NCBI GenBank assembly: GCA_900555605.1
Contig: USLW01000036.1
Location: 1 to 11,333, forward strand
Source: an uncultured Clostridium sp.
Lineage (GTDB): Bacteria; Bacillota; Clostridia; UBA1212; UBA1255
Direction of reading: 5' to 3'
Length of the DNA: 11,333 bases
The notes under the pieces were generated by a model. That model worked only from the letters and a program-made list of their open reading frames with translations, searched no databases and was not told the origin of the DNA. Both the position numbers and the translations under genes were made by a program. Of the stretch, positions 1-7,867 are shown piece after piece (position 1 is the stretch's first letter; each line of letters begins with the position of its first letter).

Positions 1-1
1 G

Positions 2-1153
2 CAGTGCAAAAAGCCGGCGGAAGACGGGCGGATAGAGGCGGAAAGCGGAAGGTATTCAGACCCTGCGGTGATTTTATACAGCGGCGGAACCACCGGCGCA
101 CAGAAGGGAATTTTATTGTCTCATCTGAATTTCAATGCACTAGCCGCTCAGACCATTGCGCACGGAGCTCCGACGTTTGCGGCCGGAGATACGATGCTGG
201 CGGTGCTGCCGATGTTTCACGGCTTTGGGCTCGGTGTCTGCATCCATACTTGCATTTATAAGGGGGCCACGATTATTTTGGTGCCTCAGTTTCATGCGGA
301 TTCTTTTGCGCAGCTGGTAATCAAAAAGAAGCCCACCTTCATGGCGGGCGTTCCGACGCTCTATGAAGCGCTCCTGCGTAAAAACCGTCTGGATAAAGCG
401 GATTTCTCCAAGTGCAAGGGAATTTTTTCCGGAGGAGATATGCTTCCGCATGATGTCAAGATGCGCTTTGATCAATTATTGAAAGAAAAGAACGGGAAGG
501 TTACACTGCGGGAAGGCTTCGGCCTGACCGAATGCGTGACGGCCAGCGCATTGACGCCTATGCACGTATATAGAAAGGGCAGTGTGGGAATCCCGTATCC
601 GGATACATTTTATAAAGTAGTAGAGCCCGGAACTTTCCGGGAGGCAGCGCCTATGGAGGACGGAGAGCTCTGTATACACGGCCCGTCCGTCATGATCGGA
701 TACCTGGATAATCAGGAAGAGACGGACCGGGTATTGAAGCTGCATCCGGACGGCCGGATATGGCTGCATACGGGAGATTTGGGATATATGGATGCAGATG
801 GATTTATTTATTTTAAGCTTCGTATAAAACGGATGATTAAATGTTCCGGATATTCCATTTATCCTTCACAGGTGGAGGCGGTTCTCAACGCGCATGAGGC
901 AGTGGCAATGTCCTGTGTGATCGGCGTTCCTGACGATTATAAAATGCAGAAGATTAAGGCGTATATCGTATTAAAAGATGCGTATAAGCCTTCCGAAGAG
1001 CTGAAAAAGTCTATTTTTGCATATTGCAGGGATCATCTTGCGGCATTTTCACAGCCCAAGGAAATTGAATTCCGGCTTTCTTTGCCTACGACAAAGGTAG
1101 GGAAGATCGCCTATACAGTATTAGAACAGGAAGCTGCTGCCGCAAAGAGGTAA
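2..1153 (+). CDS. AMP-forming acyl-CoA synthetase/ligase, 5'-truncated by window edge
   Basis: This is the C-terminal three quarters of an adenylate-forming (ANL superfamily) enzyme. Such enzymes activate a carboxylate with ATP to an acyl-AMP and usually pass it to CoA or a carrier-protein thiol. The open frame runs in from the window edge, so the start is outside. Visible motifs are the phosphate-binding loop YSGGTTGAQKG (bases 77-109), the adenine/acyl-AMP motif EGFGLTE (512-532), TGDLG (770-784) with the ribose-binding Asp, the hinge region around RMIKCSGYSIYPSQVE, and VGKI near the C terminus with the expected catalytic Lys at 1103-1105. Both subdomains therefore look intact. Full-length relatives are about 500-560 residues, so roughly 120-180 are missing. 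The closest feel is long-chain fatty-acid-CoA ligase, but the substrate cannot be read from sequence. The next gene, 38 bases downstream, encodes an EpsG-like polymerase, so a role in acyl modification of a surface glycan is possible but inferred only from that context. Confidence 0.93.
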   Translation, partial: QCKKPAEDGRIEAESGRYSDPAVILYSGGTTGAQKGILLSHLNFNALAAQTIAHGAPTFAAGDTMLAVLPMFHGFGLGVCIHTCIYKGATIILVPQFHADSFAQLVIKKKPTFMAGVPTLYEALLRKNRLDKADFSKCKGIFSGGDMLPHDVKMRFDQLLKEKNGKVTLREGFGLTECVTASALTPMHVYRKGSVGIPYPDTFYKVVEPGTFREAAPMEDGELCIHGPSVMIGYLDNQEETDRVLKLHPDGRIWLHTGDLGYMDADGFIYFKLRIKRMIKCSGYSIYPSQVEAVLNAHEAVAMSCVIGVPDDYKMQKIKAYIVLKDAYKPSEELKKSIFAYCRDHLAAFSQPKEIEFRLSLPTTKVGKIAYTVLEQEAAAAKR

Positions 1154-1191
1154 GACATCAACTTCTGTCCTGCTTGGAGGGAAATATAAAA

Positions 1192-2472
1192 GTGGTCAGA
1201 CTAATTTTTTTAGCGGCGCTGCTTGTGCTTGCGGTGATTGATTACAGAAAACCCGTCCGCTTACGGTATTTTACGCTTGCTTTTGCGGCGCTTACGCTTT
1301 TGCTGGTGCTTCGCTGCGGGCAGGGCATCGATTATTTTAACTACAGTGCGATTTATAAACATATTGGACTGCCGACGGAAATCAAGACAGAACCGGGATT
1401 TCGCTTTTTCATGCTGCTTTGTATAAAAGCCGGGTGGGATTTTCCGGTATTCGCGGTGCTGATCGGATTTGTGTCCATGGGACTGCTTTATTTTTTTATT
1501 GTAAAGTATTCGGAGTGCCGCTGTATCTCTTTGCTGGTTGTATACACGATTTATTATATGTCTTATTTCGAAAGCGGCATTCGGCAGAACCTTGCTATGC
1601 TGATTTGCTGCGCGGTGGTGATTCCGGCGCTGCTTATGCGCAGAACCGCGGGAAATCTGATGGCGATATTGGGAATTGCCGCTGCCGCAACGATTCATAC
1701 GTCTGCCCTTGTCGCCGTGCTGTTTATAATCCCGTGTTTTTTTACGGAAGATGCCATCAGACGCTTGTTTAAAGACAGAACTTATTTATTTTATCTCAGT
1801 ATTACCCTGATCTGTGTTCTTCTGTGCATATTCTCCGTAACCTTCGGACTGAAGGGCGTAATTTCGATTTTGCCTGAAGCGATTCAGAGCCGTCTGACGA
1901 AATATGTTGCGCTTCACACGTACAGCATGTCCGCCCTGATGGGCAGGATTGCGTTTGTCGGACTGGCCTCGGTGCTCTATTATTTTACAAGGACAAAGCA
2001 TACCCGGACGGATCAGTATTTGTATCATCTTTATTTACTTGGATTTATTGTTTACTGCGCGCTGTTCAGTTCTTATACTATTGCATCGCGTATTCATGCC
2101 TATTTCAGGATGGCAGACATCATCCTGTTTGCGAATCTGATGAGAAAGTGCAGCTTGCCCGTGCCGGCCGGGCTGCCGCAGAAGATCAAAAGCGTATGGA
2201 GTCTGTTCAGAAAAGCACTGCCGCTGTGTGTGCTGCTGTGCCTGCTTATGGGGTATTATTTTAAAGATATCCACAGTACGCGCAGACTGAGCAATTACAG
2301 GGGAGATAGTTATTTCTATTATCCCTATTTTACGTATTTCAATATTGATAAAATGCCGCAGTACCGTGATCCCCCGTTCAGCATTAACTGGCAGAGAGAA
2401 GAAAGTGCGCTGGAGTATTACGAGTATACGGGAACGTATCCGCCTTCAGAGAATCCGGCGGATACGCCGTAA
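1192..2472 (+). CDS. EpsG/Wzy-like polysaccharide polymerase, multi-pass membrane protein
   Basis: Highly hydrophobic protein of 426 residues with roughly ten predicted membrane segments. It carries the N-terminal signature typical of the EpsG family (LRCGQGIDYFNYSAIY), in which a charged/aromatic stretch follows the second helix. Family members are thought to polymerise exopolysaccharide repeat units at the outer face of the membrane. I place the start at GTG 1192: GGAGGG at 1176-1181 sits 10 bases upstream, whereas the longer frame from TTG 1174 would include that ribosome site inside the gene. The last ~60 residues are soluble and rich in Tyr and Pro (for example YFYYPYF), probably an extracytoplasmic tail. 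The gene follows the acyl-CoA ligase by 38 bases with no terminator between, so they are probably co-transcribed. No glycosyltransferase or flippase lies in the window, so the rest of the pathway, if present, would be upstream. A different Wzy/O-antigen ligase-like function is possible. Confidence 0.82.
   Translation: MVRLIFLAALLVLAVIDYRKPVRLRYFTLAFAALTLLLVLRCGQGIDYFNYSAIYKHIGLPTEIKTEPGFRFFMLLCIKAGWDFPVFAVLIGFVSMGLLYFFIVKYSECRCISLLVVYTIYYMSYFESGIRQNLAMLICCAVVIPALLMRRTAGNLMAILGIAAAATIHTSALVAVLFIIPCFFTEDAIRRLFKDRTYLFYLSITLICVLLCIFSVTFGLKGVISILPEAIQSRLTKYVALHTYSMSALMGRIAFVGLASVLYYFTRTKHTRTDQYLYHLYLLGFIVYCALFSSYTIASRIHAYFRMADIILFANLMRKCSLPVPAGLPQKIKSVWSLFRKALPLCVLLCLLMGYYFKDIHSTRRLSNYRGDSYFYYPYFTYFNIDKMPQYRDPPFSINWQREESALEYYEYTGTYPPSENPADTP
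2435..2466. repeat. 10-bp perfect inverted repeat at the 3' end of the EpsG-like gene
   Basis: CGTATCCGCC (2435-2444) and GGCGGATACG (2457-2466) are exact reverse complements separated by 12 bases. The repeat lies inside the last codons, ending four bases before the TAA stop. No T-run follows on either strand, so it is not a standard intrinsic terminator. It could act as a 3' mRNA-stabilising structure between convergent transcripts. Confidence 0.6.
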
Positions 2473-2513
2473 TACATCAAATCCTGCAAAGCTTACTGCC
2501 GTTTTTATCATGA

Positions 2514-3374
2514 TTACGAGATATTTGCGGAAACTGCACGGTAGATTCCGTTAAGGTCTTTTGCTGCGGAAATATTACGGAATTGGCAGGCATACAGCAG
2601 CTCTGAAACCTGCTGCGCCTGGCCGGCTCCGACTTCTAACAAAATTTTTCCGCCTTGCTTCAAATAAGAGGGCGCCTTGCTGATGATCGCACGATAGGCG
2701 GATAGTCCGTCTGTTCCGCCGTCTAAAGCAAGCTTTGGTTCATATGCCTTTACTTGTTTCTCCAGGCCGGAAAGCTCCTTTGACGGAATATACGGCGGAT
2801 TAGAGACAATATAGTCAAATTGCCTTTTCTGCGGGATTGGTTCAAAAAAACTGCCTTGGTAAAAACAGATCCTGCGGTGCAGCCGAAGCCGCTCCGCATT
2901 CTGCTCCGCAATGGACAGTGCCGCAGGAGAAAGATCCGAAGCGGCGGCTGTCGCCCTGGCGCACGCATGCAGTACACTGAGTACAATGCACCCGCTGCCT
3001 GTACACAAATCAAGAAAATGCTTTTCGTCGGCGCCGATATCCGCAATCAGCGTTTCTGCCAGAATTTCCGTATCCTGACGCGGAATCAGAACGTCGGGGC
3101 CGACGGACAGCACAATGTCCATGAATGGCGCGCAGCCTAAAATGTATTGAATCGGTTCCATCTGAATCCTGCGCTGCAGCAGATTTTCCAGCAGCGATTG
3201 CCTATGCTGAGAGAGGGAAAACTCCGGATGTGTCAGGATAAAGGTTCTGGACTTCCCGAGCACATGGCCGGCCAGCAGGTCTGCTTCAAGCACATATGCA
3301 TCGATTCCGGCAGCTTTGAGTCTTTCCGCGGCTTCTTTTCTTACCAAGAAAAGCGGCTTTTCGGTGGAGATCAT
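2514..3374 (-). CDS. prmC: Peptide chain release factor N5-glutamine methyltransferase (PrmC/HemK)
   Basis: SAM-dependent methyltransferase that methylates the glutamine of the GGQ motif in release factors RF1 and RF2, tuning translation termination in the cytosol. The 286-residue length matches the family (about 280-290). Visible are the N-terminal helical substrate-binding domain with PIQYILG (residues 74-80), LIPRQDTE (96-103), the SAM-binding loop DLCTGSG (122-128), and the family hallmark NPPY (192-195), which binds the glutamine side chain. The start ATG overlaps the stop of the upstream DUF1385 gene as ATGA (3371-3374), indicating translational coupling in one operon. In many Clostridia prfA (RF1) follows prmC directly. 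Here the next gene downstream is the convergent EpsG-like gene, so prfA must lie elsewhere. No clear terminator is seen in the 41 bases between the convergent stops. Identification is secure. Confidence 0.96.
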   Translation of the reverse strand: MISTEKPLFLVRKEAAERLKAAGIDAYVLEADLLAGHVLGKSRTFILTHPEFSLSQHRQSLLENLLQRRIQMEPIQYILGCAPFMDIVLSVGPDVLIPRQDTEILAETLIADIGADEKHFLDLCTGSGCIVLSVLHACARATAAASDLSPAALSIAEQNAERLRLHRRICFYQGSFFEPIPQKRQFDYIVSNPPYIPSKELSGLEKQVKAYEPKLALDGGTDGLSAYRAIISKAPSYLKQGGKILLEVGAGQAQQVSELLYACQFRNISAAKDLNGIYRAVSANIS

Positions 3375-4444
3375 GACGGCAGGGAGGTCGGAACCGTTCC
3401 GGCTGCCGCTGCCTGCACGTCTGCCGCTGATTCTTCCGGGGCCGGCGCGGCTTCCTTGTCTAAAGCGCTGTAGCTGGGGAATACCGGTTCCTTTTCAAAT
3501 TCCAGTGCTTTTTCCAATGCGATGATAGCAACCTCAATCATATCGTCTTCCGGCTCGACAGTGGTAAAATGCTGCATCGCCATACCGGGGGCTCTGAGAA
3601 TCCGCGTGATTTTCCCGTTATTTTTTCCTGCAAAGCGGTTGAACTCATAAGAGATTCCGGCGATTACGGGAAGCAGAACGATCCGCATTGCAATATTCAG
3701 AAAAATATTTTCAAAGCGGGGCATGACCGAATAGATCAAGATGCTGATAAACATAACAACAAATAGAAAGGCGGTTCCGCAGCGCGGATGATGCTTGGAA
3801 TATTTCCGTACATTTTCTACTGTCAGGGGATCTTCGTGCTCATAGCAGTGAATTGTTTTATGCTCTGCGCCATGGTACATGTATACCCGCCGGATATCGC
3901 GCATTTTAGAAATTGCGATCATATATCCCATAAAAATGGCAAGCCGGACAACACCCTCCACCAGATTGTAAAGGAGCTTGGATTCCTTCGGAATGATCCA
4001 GCTGGAGATCAGATTCGGAAGAATAAAAAAGAGACCGATGGACAAGCAGACGGCTAAGACCATTGAAATCGTCATAAAGACCCCCATGGCCTTGTCTCCC
4101 AGCTTTTTCTCGACAAATGTATCGAATTTGGAGGGCTGATAGTCAGGATCTTCTTCCATTCCGCAGATTTCAGCCGAGTCGAATAGTGCTTTCATACCGA
4201 CCCGCATAGAATCCACAAGGCTTACGGATCCGCGAACAAAAGGAAGTCTTAGAAAACCGTTTTTTTGAGAAAGCGGCTGTATGGCCTCTGCTTCGATGAC
4301 CAGTTCGCCTTTCGGATCTCGCACTACCTGCGCCATTCCGTGGGGGCCGCGCATCAGAATGCCCTCCATCAATGCCTGCCCGCCCACAGAGCAGATCCGT
4401 GTCCCCTCTGTATTTTGTTTTTTTGTTTTGCATTTATCTTTCAT
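3371..4444 (-). CDS. yqhQ: DUF1385 family membrane protein (YqhQ-like)
   Basis: Protein of 357 residues of the DUF1385 family, common in Bacillota and of poorly defined function. Family signatures are GGQALMEGILMRG (residues 21-33) near the N terminus and HGAEHKTIHCYEHED (191-205) followed by KYSKHHPRCGTAF (214-226), a His/Cys-rich patch that could bind metal. About four membrane segments are visible near residues 122-147, 160-178, 224-241 and 249-266. The end (about 327-357) is a low-complexity Ala/Glu/Pro-rich tail, probably a poorly conserved extension; the B. subtilis homologue is somewhat shorter. The start at 4444 is the first ATG and leaves an intact GGQALMEG region, but its ribosome site (GGGGA, around 4454-4458) is only moderate. 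The gene is first in an operon with prmC, an arrangement widespread in Clostridia, where rpmE often precedes it. Here rpmE is absent and a divergent glycosidase gene is upstream. Confidence 0.93.
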   Translation of the reverse strand: MKDKCKTKKQNTEGTRICSVGGQALMEGILMRGPHGMAQVVRDPKGELVIEAEAIQPLSQKNGFLRLPFVRGSVSLVDSMRVGMKALFDSAEICGMEEDPDYQPSKFDTFVEKKLGDKAMGVFMTISMVLAVCLSIGLFFILPNLISSWIIPKESKLLYNLVEGVVRLAIFMGYMIAISKMRDIRRVYMYHGAEHKTIHCYEHEDPLTVENVRKYSKHHPRCGTAFLFVVMFISILIYSVMPRFENIFLNIAMRIVLLPVIAGISYEFNRFAGKNNGKITRILRAPGMAMQHFTTVEPEDDMIEVAIIALEKALEFEKEPVFPSYSALDKEAAPAPEESAADVQAAAAGTVPTSLPS

Positions 4445-4502
4445 AATCGGGTTCCCCGCTTTCGTTTACATCAGTGCCGCAATCTGTATTTACATCGGTG
4501 TT

Positions 4503-4531
4503 AGTATATTACGAAATGATTTAAATTGCAA
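4503..4531 (-). promoter_or_regulatory. Sigma-A-type promoter for the yqhQ-prmC operon
   Basis: Read on the - strand, TTGCAA (4531-4526) and TATACT (4508-4503) are separated by exactly 17 bases. This is a good match to the primary sigma-factor consensus. Transcription would start around 4496, giving a leader of about 50 bases before the ATG at 4444. The -35 hexamer is its own reverse complement and is shared with the divergent promoter. Confidence 0.75.
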
Positions 4532-4554
4532 ATACACAATTGTTGTGATATACT
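4526..4554 (+). promoter_or_regulatory. Sigma-A-type promoter with extended -10 for the GH106-like gene
   Basis: TTGCAA (4526-4531) and TATACT (4549-4554) are separated by 17 bases. TG at 4546-4547 places an extended -10 element (TGaTATACT) directly upstream. Transcription would begin around 4561, giving a leader of about 35 bases. The extended -10 should make this arm stronger than the divergent one, which lacks the TG. Confidence 0.78.
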
Positions 4555-4595
4555 GTCCGAAATTTATGAAAAAACGGTCTTACGGAGGTTATTCT

Positions 4596-7500
4596 ATGGA
4601 CAAAAAAGAGGTTGTTTCCAAGTTTTCGGCACCTACGGCGGAATATCGCGGCAAACCGTTCTGGTCCTGGAACGGCGAGCTTGAAGAAGCGGAATTGATC
4701 CGGCAGGTCGGGGTTATGAAGGAGATGGGGCTGGGCGGCTATTTTATGCATTCCAGATCGGGACTGATTACAGAATATCTGGGAGAAGAATGGTTTGATC
4801 TGATCAACGCGGTGGCTGACGCAGGTGAAAAACTCGGTATGGAATCGTGGCTGTACGATGAGGACCGGTGGCCCAGCGGAAGTGCGGGCGGAAAGGTGAC
4901 GGTTGATCCGCAGTATCGAATGAAATCCATCGTTTTATTTGAAATATCCCCGGAGGCATTCCGCTGGGGTTCGGATGTTTATCTTGCCTTTGCGGCTGTA
5001 ATTGACGGATGCGATGTGCTGGAATATTTTCCAATTACAGAGGCATTTGATCCGGAGACACTGCCTGTCGGGAGTCCTGTGCGCGGACAGTGGAAGATTC
5101 TGAAGTTTTCGATTGTTCCGGATGCGCCGGACAGCAACTATAACGGTACGACTTATATTGATACCATGAGCTATCGCGCAACGGCCAGATTTATCGAGCT
5201 GACCCATGAGGCTTATAAAAAACACTGCGGGGACAGACTGGGGAGAAGCATCAAGGGGATTTTTACGGATGAGCCTCACCGCGGCCGTGCCATGGATAAT
5301 TTGCAGGAAAAAGACGGGGTGCGTTCTTGTTCCATGGCTTGGACGGATGATTTATTTGAAGAATTTGAAAAACGGTACGGATATGACGCAAAGGCCGTTC
5401 TGCCGGAGCTTTTTTACCGGCCGGGCGGAAATAAGGTGGCACAGGTCAAGCTGCATTATTTTGATCTGGCAAACAGCTTGTTTATCGAACGCTTTGCGAT
5501 TCCAATCAACGAATGGTGTATTGCAAATGGTATCGAATTTACAGGTCATGTTCTGCATGAGGATTCTCTGACCAATCAAACCGTGCCGAATGGATCTTTG
5601 ATGCGTTTTTATGAGCATATGGGATATCCCGGGATGGATTTGCTGGCAGAGCATAATCATTGCTATTGGGCGGCTAAGCAGCTTTCCTCTGCCGCAAGAC
5701 AATTAGGAAAAAAGTGGATGCTGTCTGAATTATACGGCTGCACCGGCTGGCAGTTTGATTTGAAAGCGCATAAAGCGGTGGGGGATTGGCAGGCTTTGTT
5801 TGGGATCAATCTTCGGTGTCAGCATCTTTCTTGGTATACCATGGAGGGCGAGGCAAAACGCGATTACCCCGCCAGCATTTTACATCAGTCTCCTTATTAT
5901 AAGGATTATGATTATGTAGAGACATATTTCGGCCGCTTCGGCGTGGTGATGTCTCAAGGGGCGGCAGCTTGTGACGTCCTGGTAATCAACCCCATTGAAA
6001 GTATTTGGTGCCAGGCATATCTGGGATGGGCACAGTGGATCAATGCCGTATCGGAGGATGCGAAAGCGCTGGAAGCACATTATCAGAGGCTGTTCCACAT
6101 GCTGACAGATCATCAGATCGATTTTGATTATGCAGATGAGGAAATGATGTCACGTATGTATGCGGTGGAGCAAGATAAAGCCGGAAATCCGATCTTCCGT
6201 GTCGGAAAGAGTACTTATCGGACAATTGTGGTAAGCGGTGCGCTGACAATTCGGCCTTCTACGGCCGAAGCGCTGTATCGTTTTTTAGAAGCAGGCGGGA
6301 GCGTTATTTTTGCAGGTGAAATTCCTTCCTATGTCAATGCGCTGCCTTCTGATGTACCGTCAAAGCTTGCTTCGCATCGAAATGCTGTAGTGATTCCCTT
6401 TGAGGAGGATCTTTTGGTGGAACAGGTCCGGATGCGGTCCCGCTATGCGGTACAGATTATTTATGAAGATGGCGTCCCGGCAAAAGATGTATTCTGTCAG
6501 GTCAGAATTGATCAAGAGACGGGACTTGTCTATTTTGTGGTTCTGAATACGGACCGCGACGGTGAGAAAAAGGGCGTGCAGCTGAGAATCCCGCAGCCCT
6601 TCGGCGCAGTTTCCTTGTTCGGCGCTGCCATGGAGGAATGGGACTTGGCCACCGGGACCAGATATCATGCGGGGCGGCTGCTTTCTGCAGAGGACCATGC
6701 CGTAATCATTACTTTTGATCTGCTGCCGGCAGGGGAAAAAGTATTTGTGTTTGATCTGCGCACGGAAGAGCAGCTGCCAATGCTGCCGGAAAGGCGTATC
6801 CTTGAAAAAGAGTCTTTGACCGGGCCTTTTGACTATGTATTGGATGAACCTAACGTGTGCGTACTGGATTTTGCAAAGTGGCGCTGGAACGGCGGTGCGT
6901 GGCAGCCTGAAGCGGAAGTGCTGAAGGTTGACCAGGCTGTCCGTGATCTGGTGGGCATTGAGCGAAGAGGGGGCGGCATGCTGCAGCCTTGGTATGCAAA
7001 AATGAATTATAAGGAAATTTACGGGACTGTTGAATTGGAGCTTGCATTTTTTGCGGATATCATCCCGGAGGGACCTTTGTTTATTGCGGCCGAGAGGCCG
7101 GAAAATTGTGAGATCTCGCTGAACGGAACCATTTTGCACTGTCCGGATCCGCACGATTTCTGGATTGATATTTGTTTTAAAAAGCTGCCTGTCCCGCAGG
7201 GCCTGATAAGGCAGGGCCGAAATGTGGTGGCGGTGAAAACCGATTTTAAACGGACGACAAATATTGAATGTCTCTATCTGGTAGGGGATTTCGGCGTCAT
7301 GACGGAAGGGACCCGGCGTACGCTGACAACGCTTCCAAAGAAGATCGGAAATGAAAATATCGATCAATATCATTTGCCGTTCTATACAGGCTGCATTTCT
7401 TATGTGATTCCGGCCGCGCGGCTGGCAGAATCCACACTGCGGGAAGGAGAGCGCATATTGCTGAAGGTTCCGTCCTTCTGTGGTTCTCTTGTAAAGGCTT

Positions 7501-7769
7501 CCTTGACAGATGGATCCAATAAAATCGTAATGGCCTGGGATCCTTTTGAAGCGGATGTCACGGATTTTGTTCTTGCAGGCAAGGATGTACATCTCACTTT
7601 AGTTTGCTCCAGACGCAATCTGTTCGGACCACTACACATTTTACCTGTCAGACAGGGCAGCTATTGGCCGGGCAGCTTCGTAACCAGCGGCCCGGGCTGG
7701 TCCGATGCATACGCACTTTTGGACAGCGGTATTTTTGAAATTGAACGGGTCAAAATCGTTCAGGCGTAA
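4596..7769 (+). CDS. Putative cytosolic glycoside hydrolase, GH106 (alpha-L-rhamnosidase)-like
   Basis: Large protein of 1057 residues. The start is ATG 4596, seven bases after GGAGG (4584-4588); the open frame continues much further upstream but overlaps the divergent gene and promoter. The N-terminal part resembles the large hydrolases grouped with GH106: FWSWNGEL (from residue 22), a stretch with GLGGYFMHSR, and YDEDRWPSG (from residue 87). These suggest a TIM-barrel in which aromatic and acidic residues line the sugar site. Candidate catalytic acids sit in TDEPHR (Glu226), HVLHEDS (Glu322) and LSELYGCTGW (Glu378); which of these act is not determined from sequence. The rest, to about residue 1057, is consistent with beta-sandwich accessory domains. 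No signal peptide or membrane segment is present, so the enzyme should act on imported oligosaccharides or glycosides. No transporter or regulator adjoins it, and it is flanked by its own promoter and terminator. GH106 members remove terminal alpha-L-rhamnose, but the substrate here is inferred and another specificity is possible. Confidence 0.7.
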   Translation: MDKKEVVSKFSAPTAEYRGKPFWSWNGELEEAELIRQVGVMKEMGLGGYFMHSRSGLITEYLGEEWFDLINAVADAGEKLGMESWLYDEDRWPSGSAGGKVTVDPQYRMKSIVLFEISPEAFRWGSDVYLAFAAVIDGCDVLEYFPITEAFDPETLPVGSPVRGQWKILKFSIVPDAPDSNYNGTTYIDTMSYRATARFIELTHEAYKKHCGDRLGRSIKGIFTDEPHRGRAMDNLQEKDGVRSCSMAWTDDLFEEFEKRYGYDAKAVLPELFYRPGGNKVAQVKLHYFDLANSLFIERFAIPINEWCIANGIEFTGHVLHEDSLTNQTVPNGSLMRFYEHMGYPGMDLLAEHNHCYWAAKQLSSAARQLGKKWMLSELYGCTGWQFDLKAHKAVGDWQALFGINLRCQHLSWYTMEGEAKRDYPASILHQSPYYKDYDYVETYFGRFGVVMSQGAAACDVLVINPIESIWCQAYLGWAQWINAVSEDAKALEAHYQRLFHMLTDHQIDFDYADEEMMSRMYAVEQDKAGNPIFRVGKSTYRTIVVSGALTIRPSTAEALYRFLEAGGSVIFAGEIPSYVNALPSDVPSKLASHRNAVVIPFEEDLLVEQVRMRSRYAVQIIYEDGVPAKDVFCQVRIDQETGLVYFVVLNTDRDGEKKGVQLRIPQPFGAVSLFGAAMEEWDLATGTRYHAGRLLSAEDHAVIITFDLLPAGEKVFVFDLRTEEQLPMLPERRILEKESLTGPFDYVLDEPNVCVLDFAKWRWNGGAWQPEAEVLKVDQAVRDLVGIERRGGGMLQPWYAKMNYKEIYGTVELELAFFADIIPEGPLFIAAERPENCEISLNGTILHCPDPHDFWIDICFKKLPVPQGLIRQGRNVVAVKTDFKRTTNIECLYLVGDFGVMTEGTRRTLTTLPKKIGNENIDQYHLPFYTGCISYVIPAARLAESTLREGERILLKVPSFCGSLVKASLTDGSNKIVMAWDPFEADVTDFVLAGKDVHLTLVCSRRNLFGPLHILPVRQGSYWPGSFVTSGPGWSDAYALLDSGIFEIERVKIVQA

Positions 7770-7790
7770 GAAAATACGGATATACGGCAA

Positions 7791-7837
7791 AAGAGCTGTC
7801 TGCGTGCGGCAGTCCGCATGATCAGGCAGCTTTTTTA
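7791..7837 (+). terminator. Intrinsic terminator after the GH106-like gene
   Basis: Starting 22 bases after the stop codon, an imperfect hairpin pairs AGCTGTCTG (7794-7802) with CAGGCAGCT (7823-7831), with an inner TGCGG/CCGCA stem. A run of T (7831-7836) follows immediately. This is a classic rho-independent terminator and makes the glycosidase monocistronic. Confidence 0.85.
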
Positions 7838-7867
7838 TGAAATATTTATAAATTTTGTTGTTGGGAC

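Noticed and set aside
1174..1191. TTG start for the EpsG-like protein
   Set aside because: The GGAGGG ribosome site would lie inside the gene; GTG 1192 is correctly spaced from it.
1261..1698. 145-residue - strand frame antisense to the EpsG-like gene
   Set aside because: Reverse-strand shadow of a hydrophobic coding region; basic, His/Gln-rich translation and no start signals.
4281..4595. Upstream extension of the glycosidase frame by 105 codons
   Set aside because: It overlaps the divergent yqhQ coding region and both promoters. The strong GGAGG and ATG at 4596 mark the real start, and the extension looks like random translation.
6360..7592. 410-residue open frame on the - strand
   Set aside because: It lies wholly antisense to the glycosidase gene, has no credible ribosome site, and its translation is rich in His, Gln, Arg and Ile like a codon shadow, with no recognisable domain.
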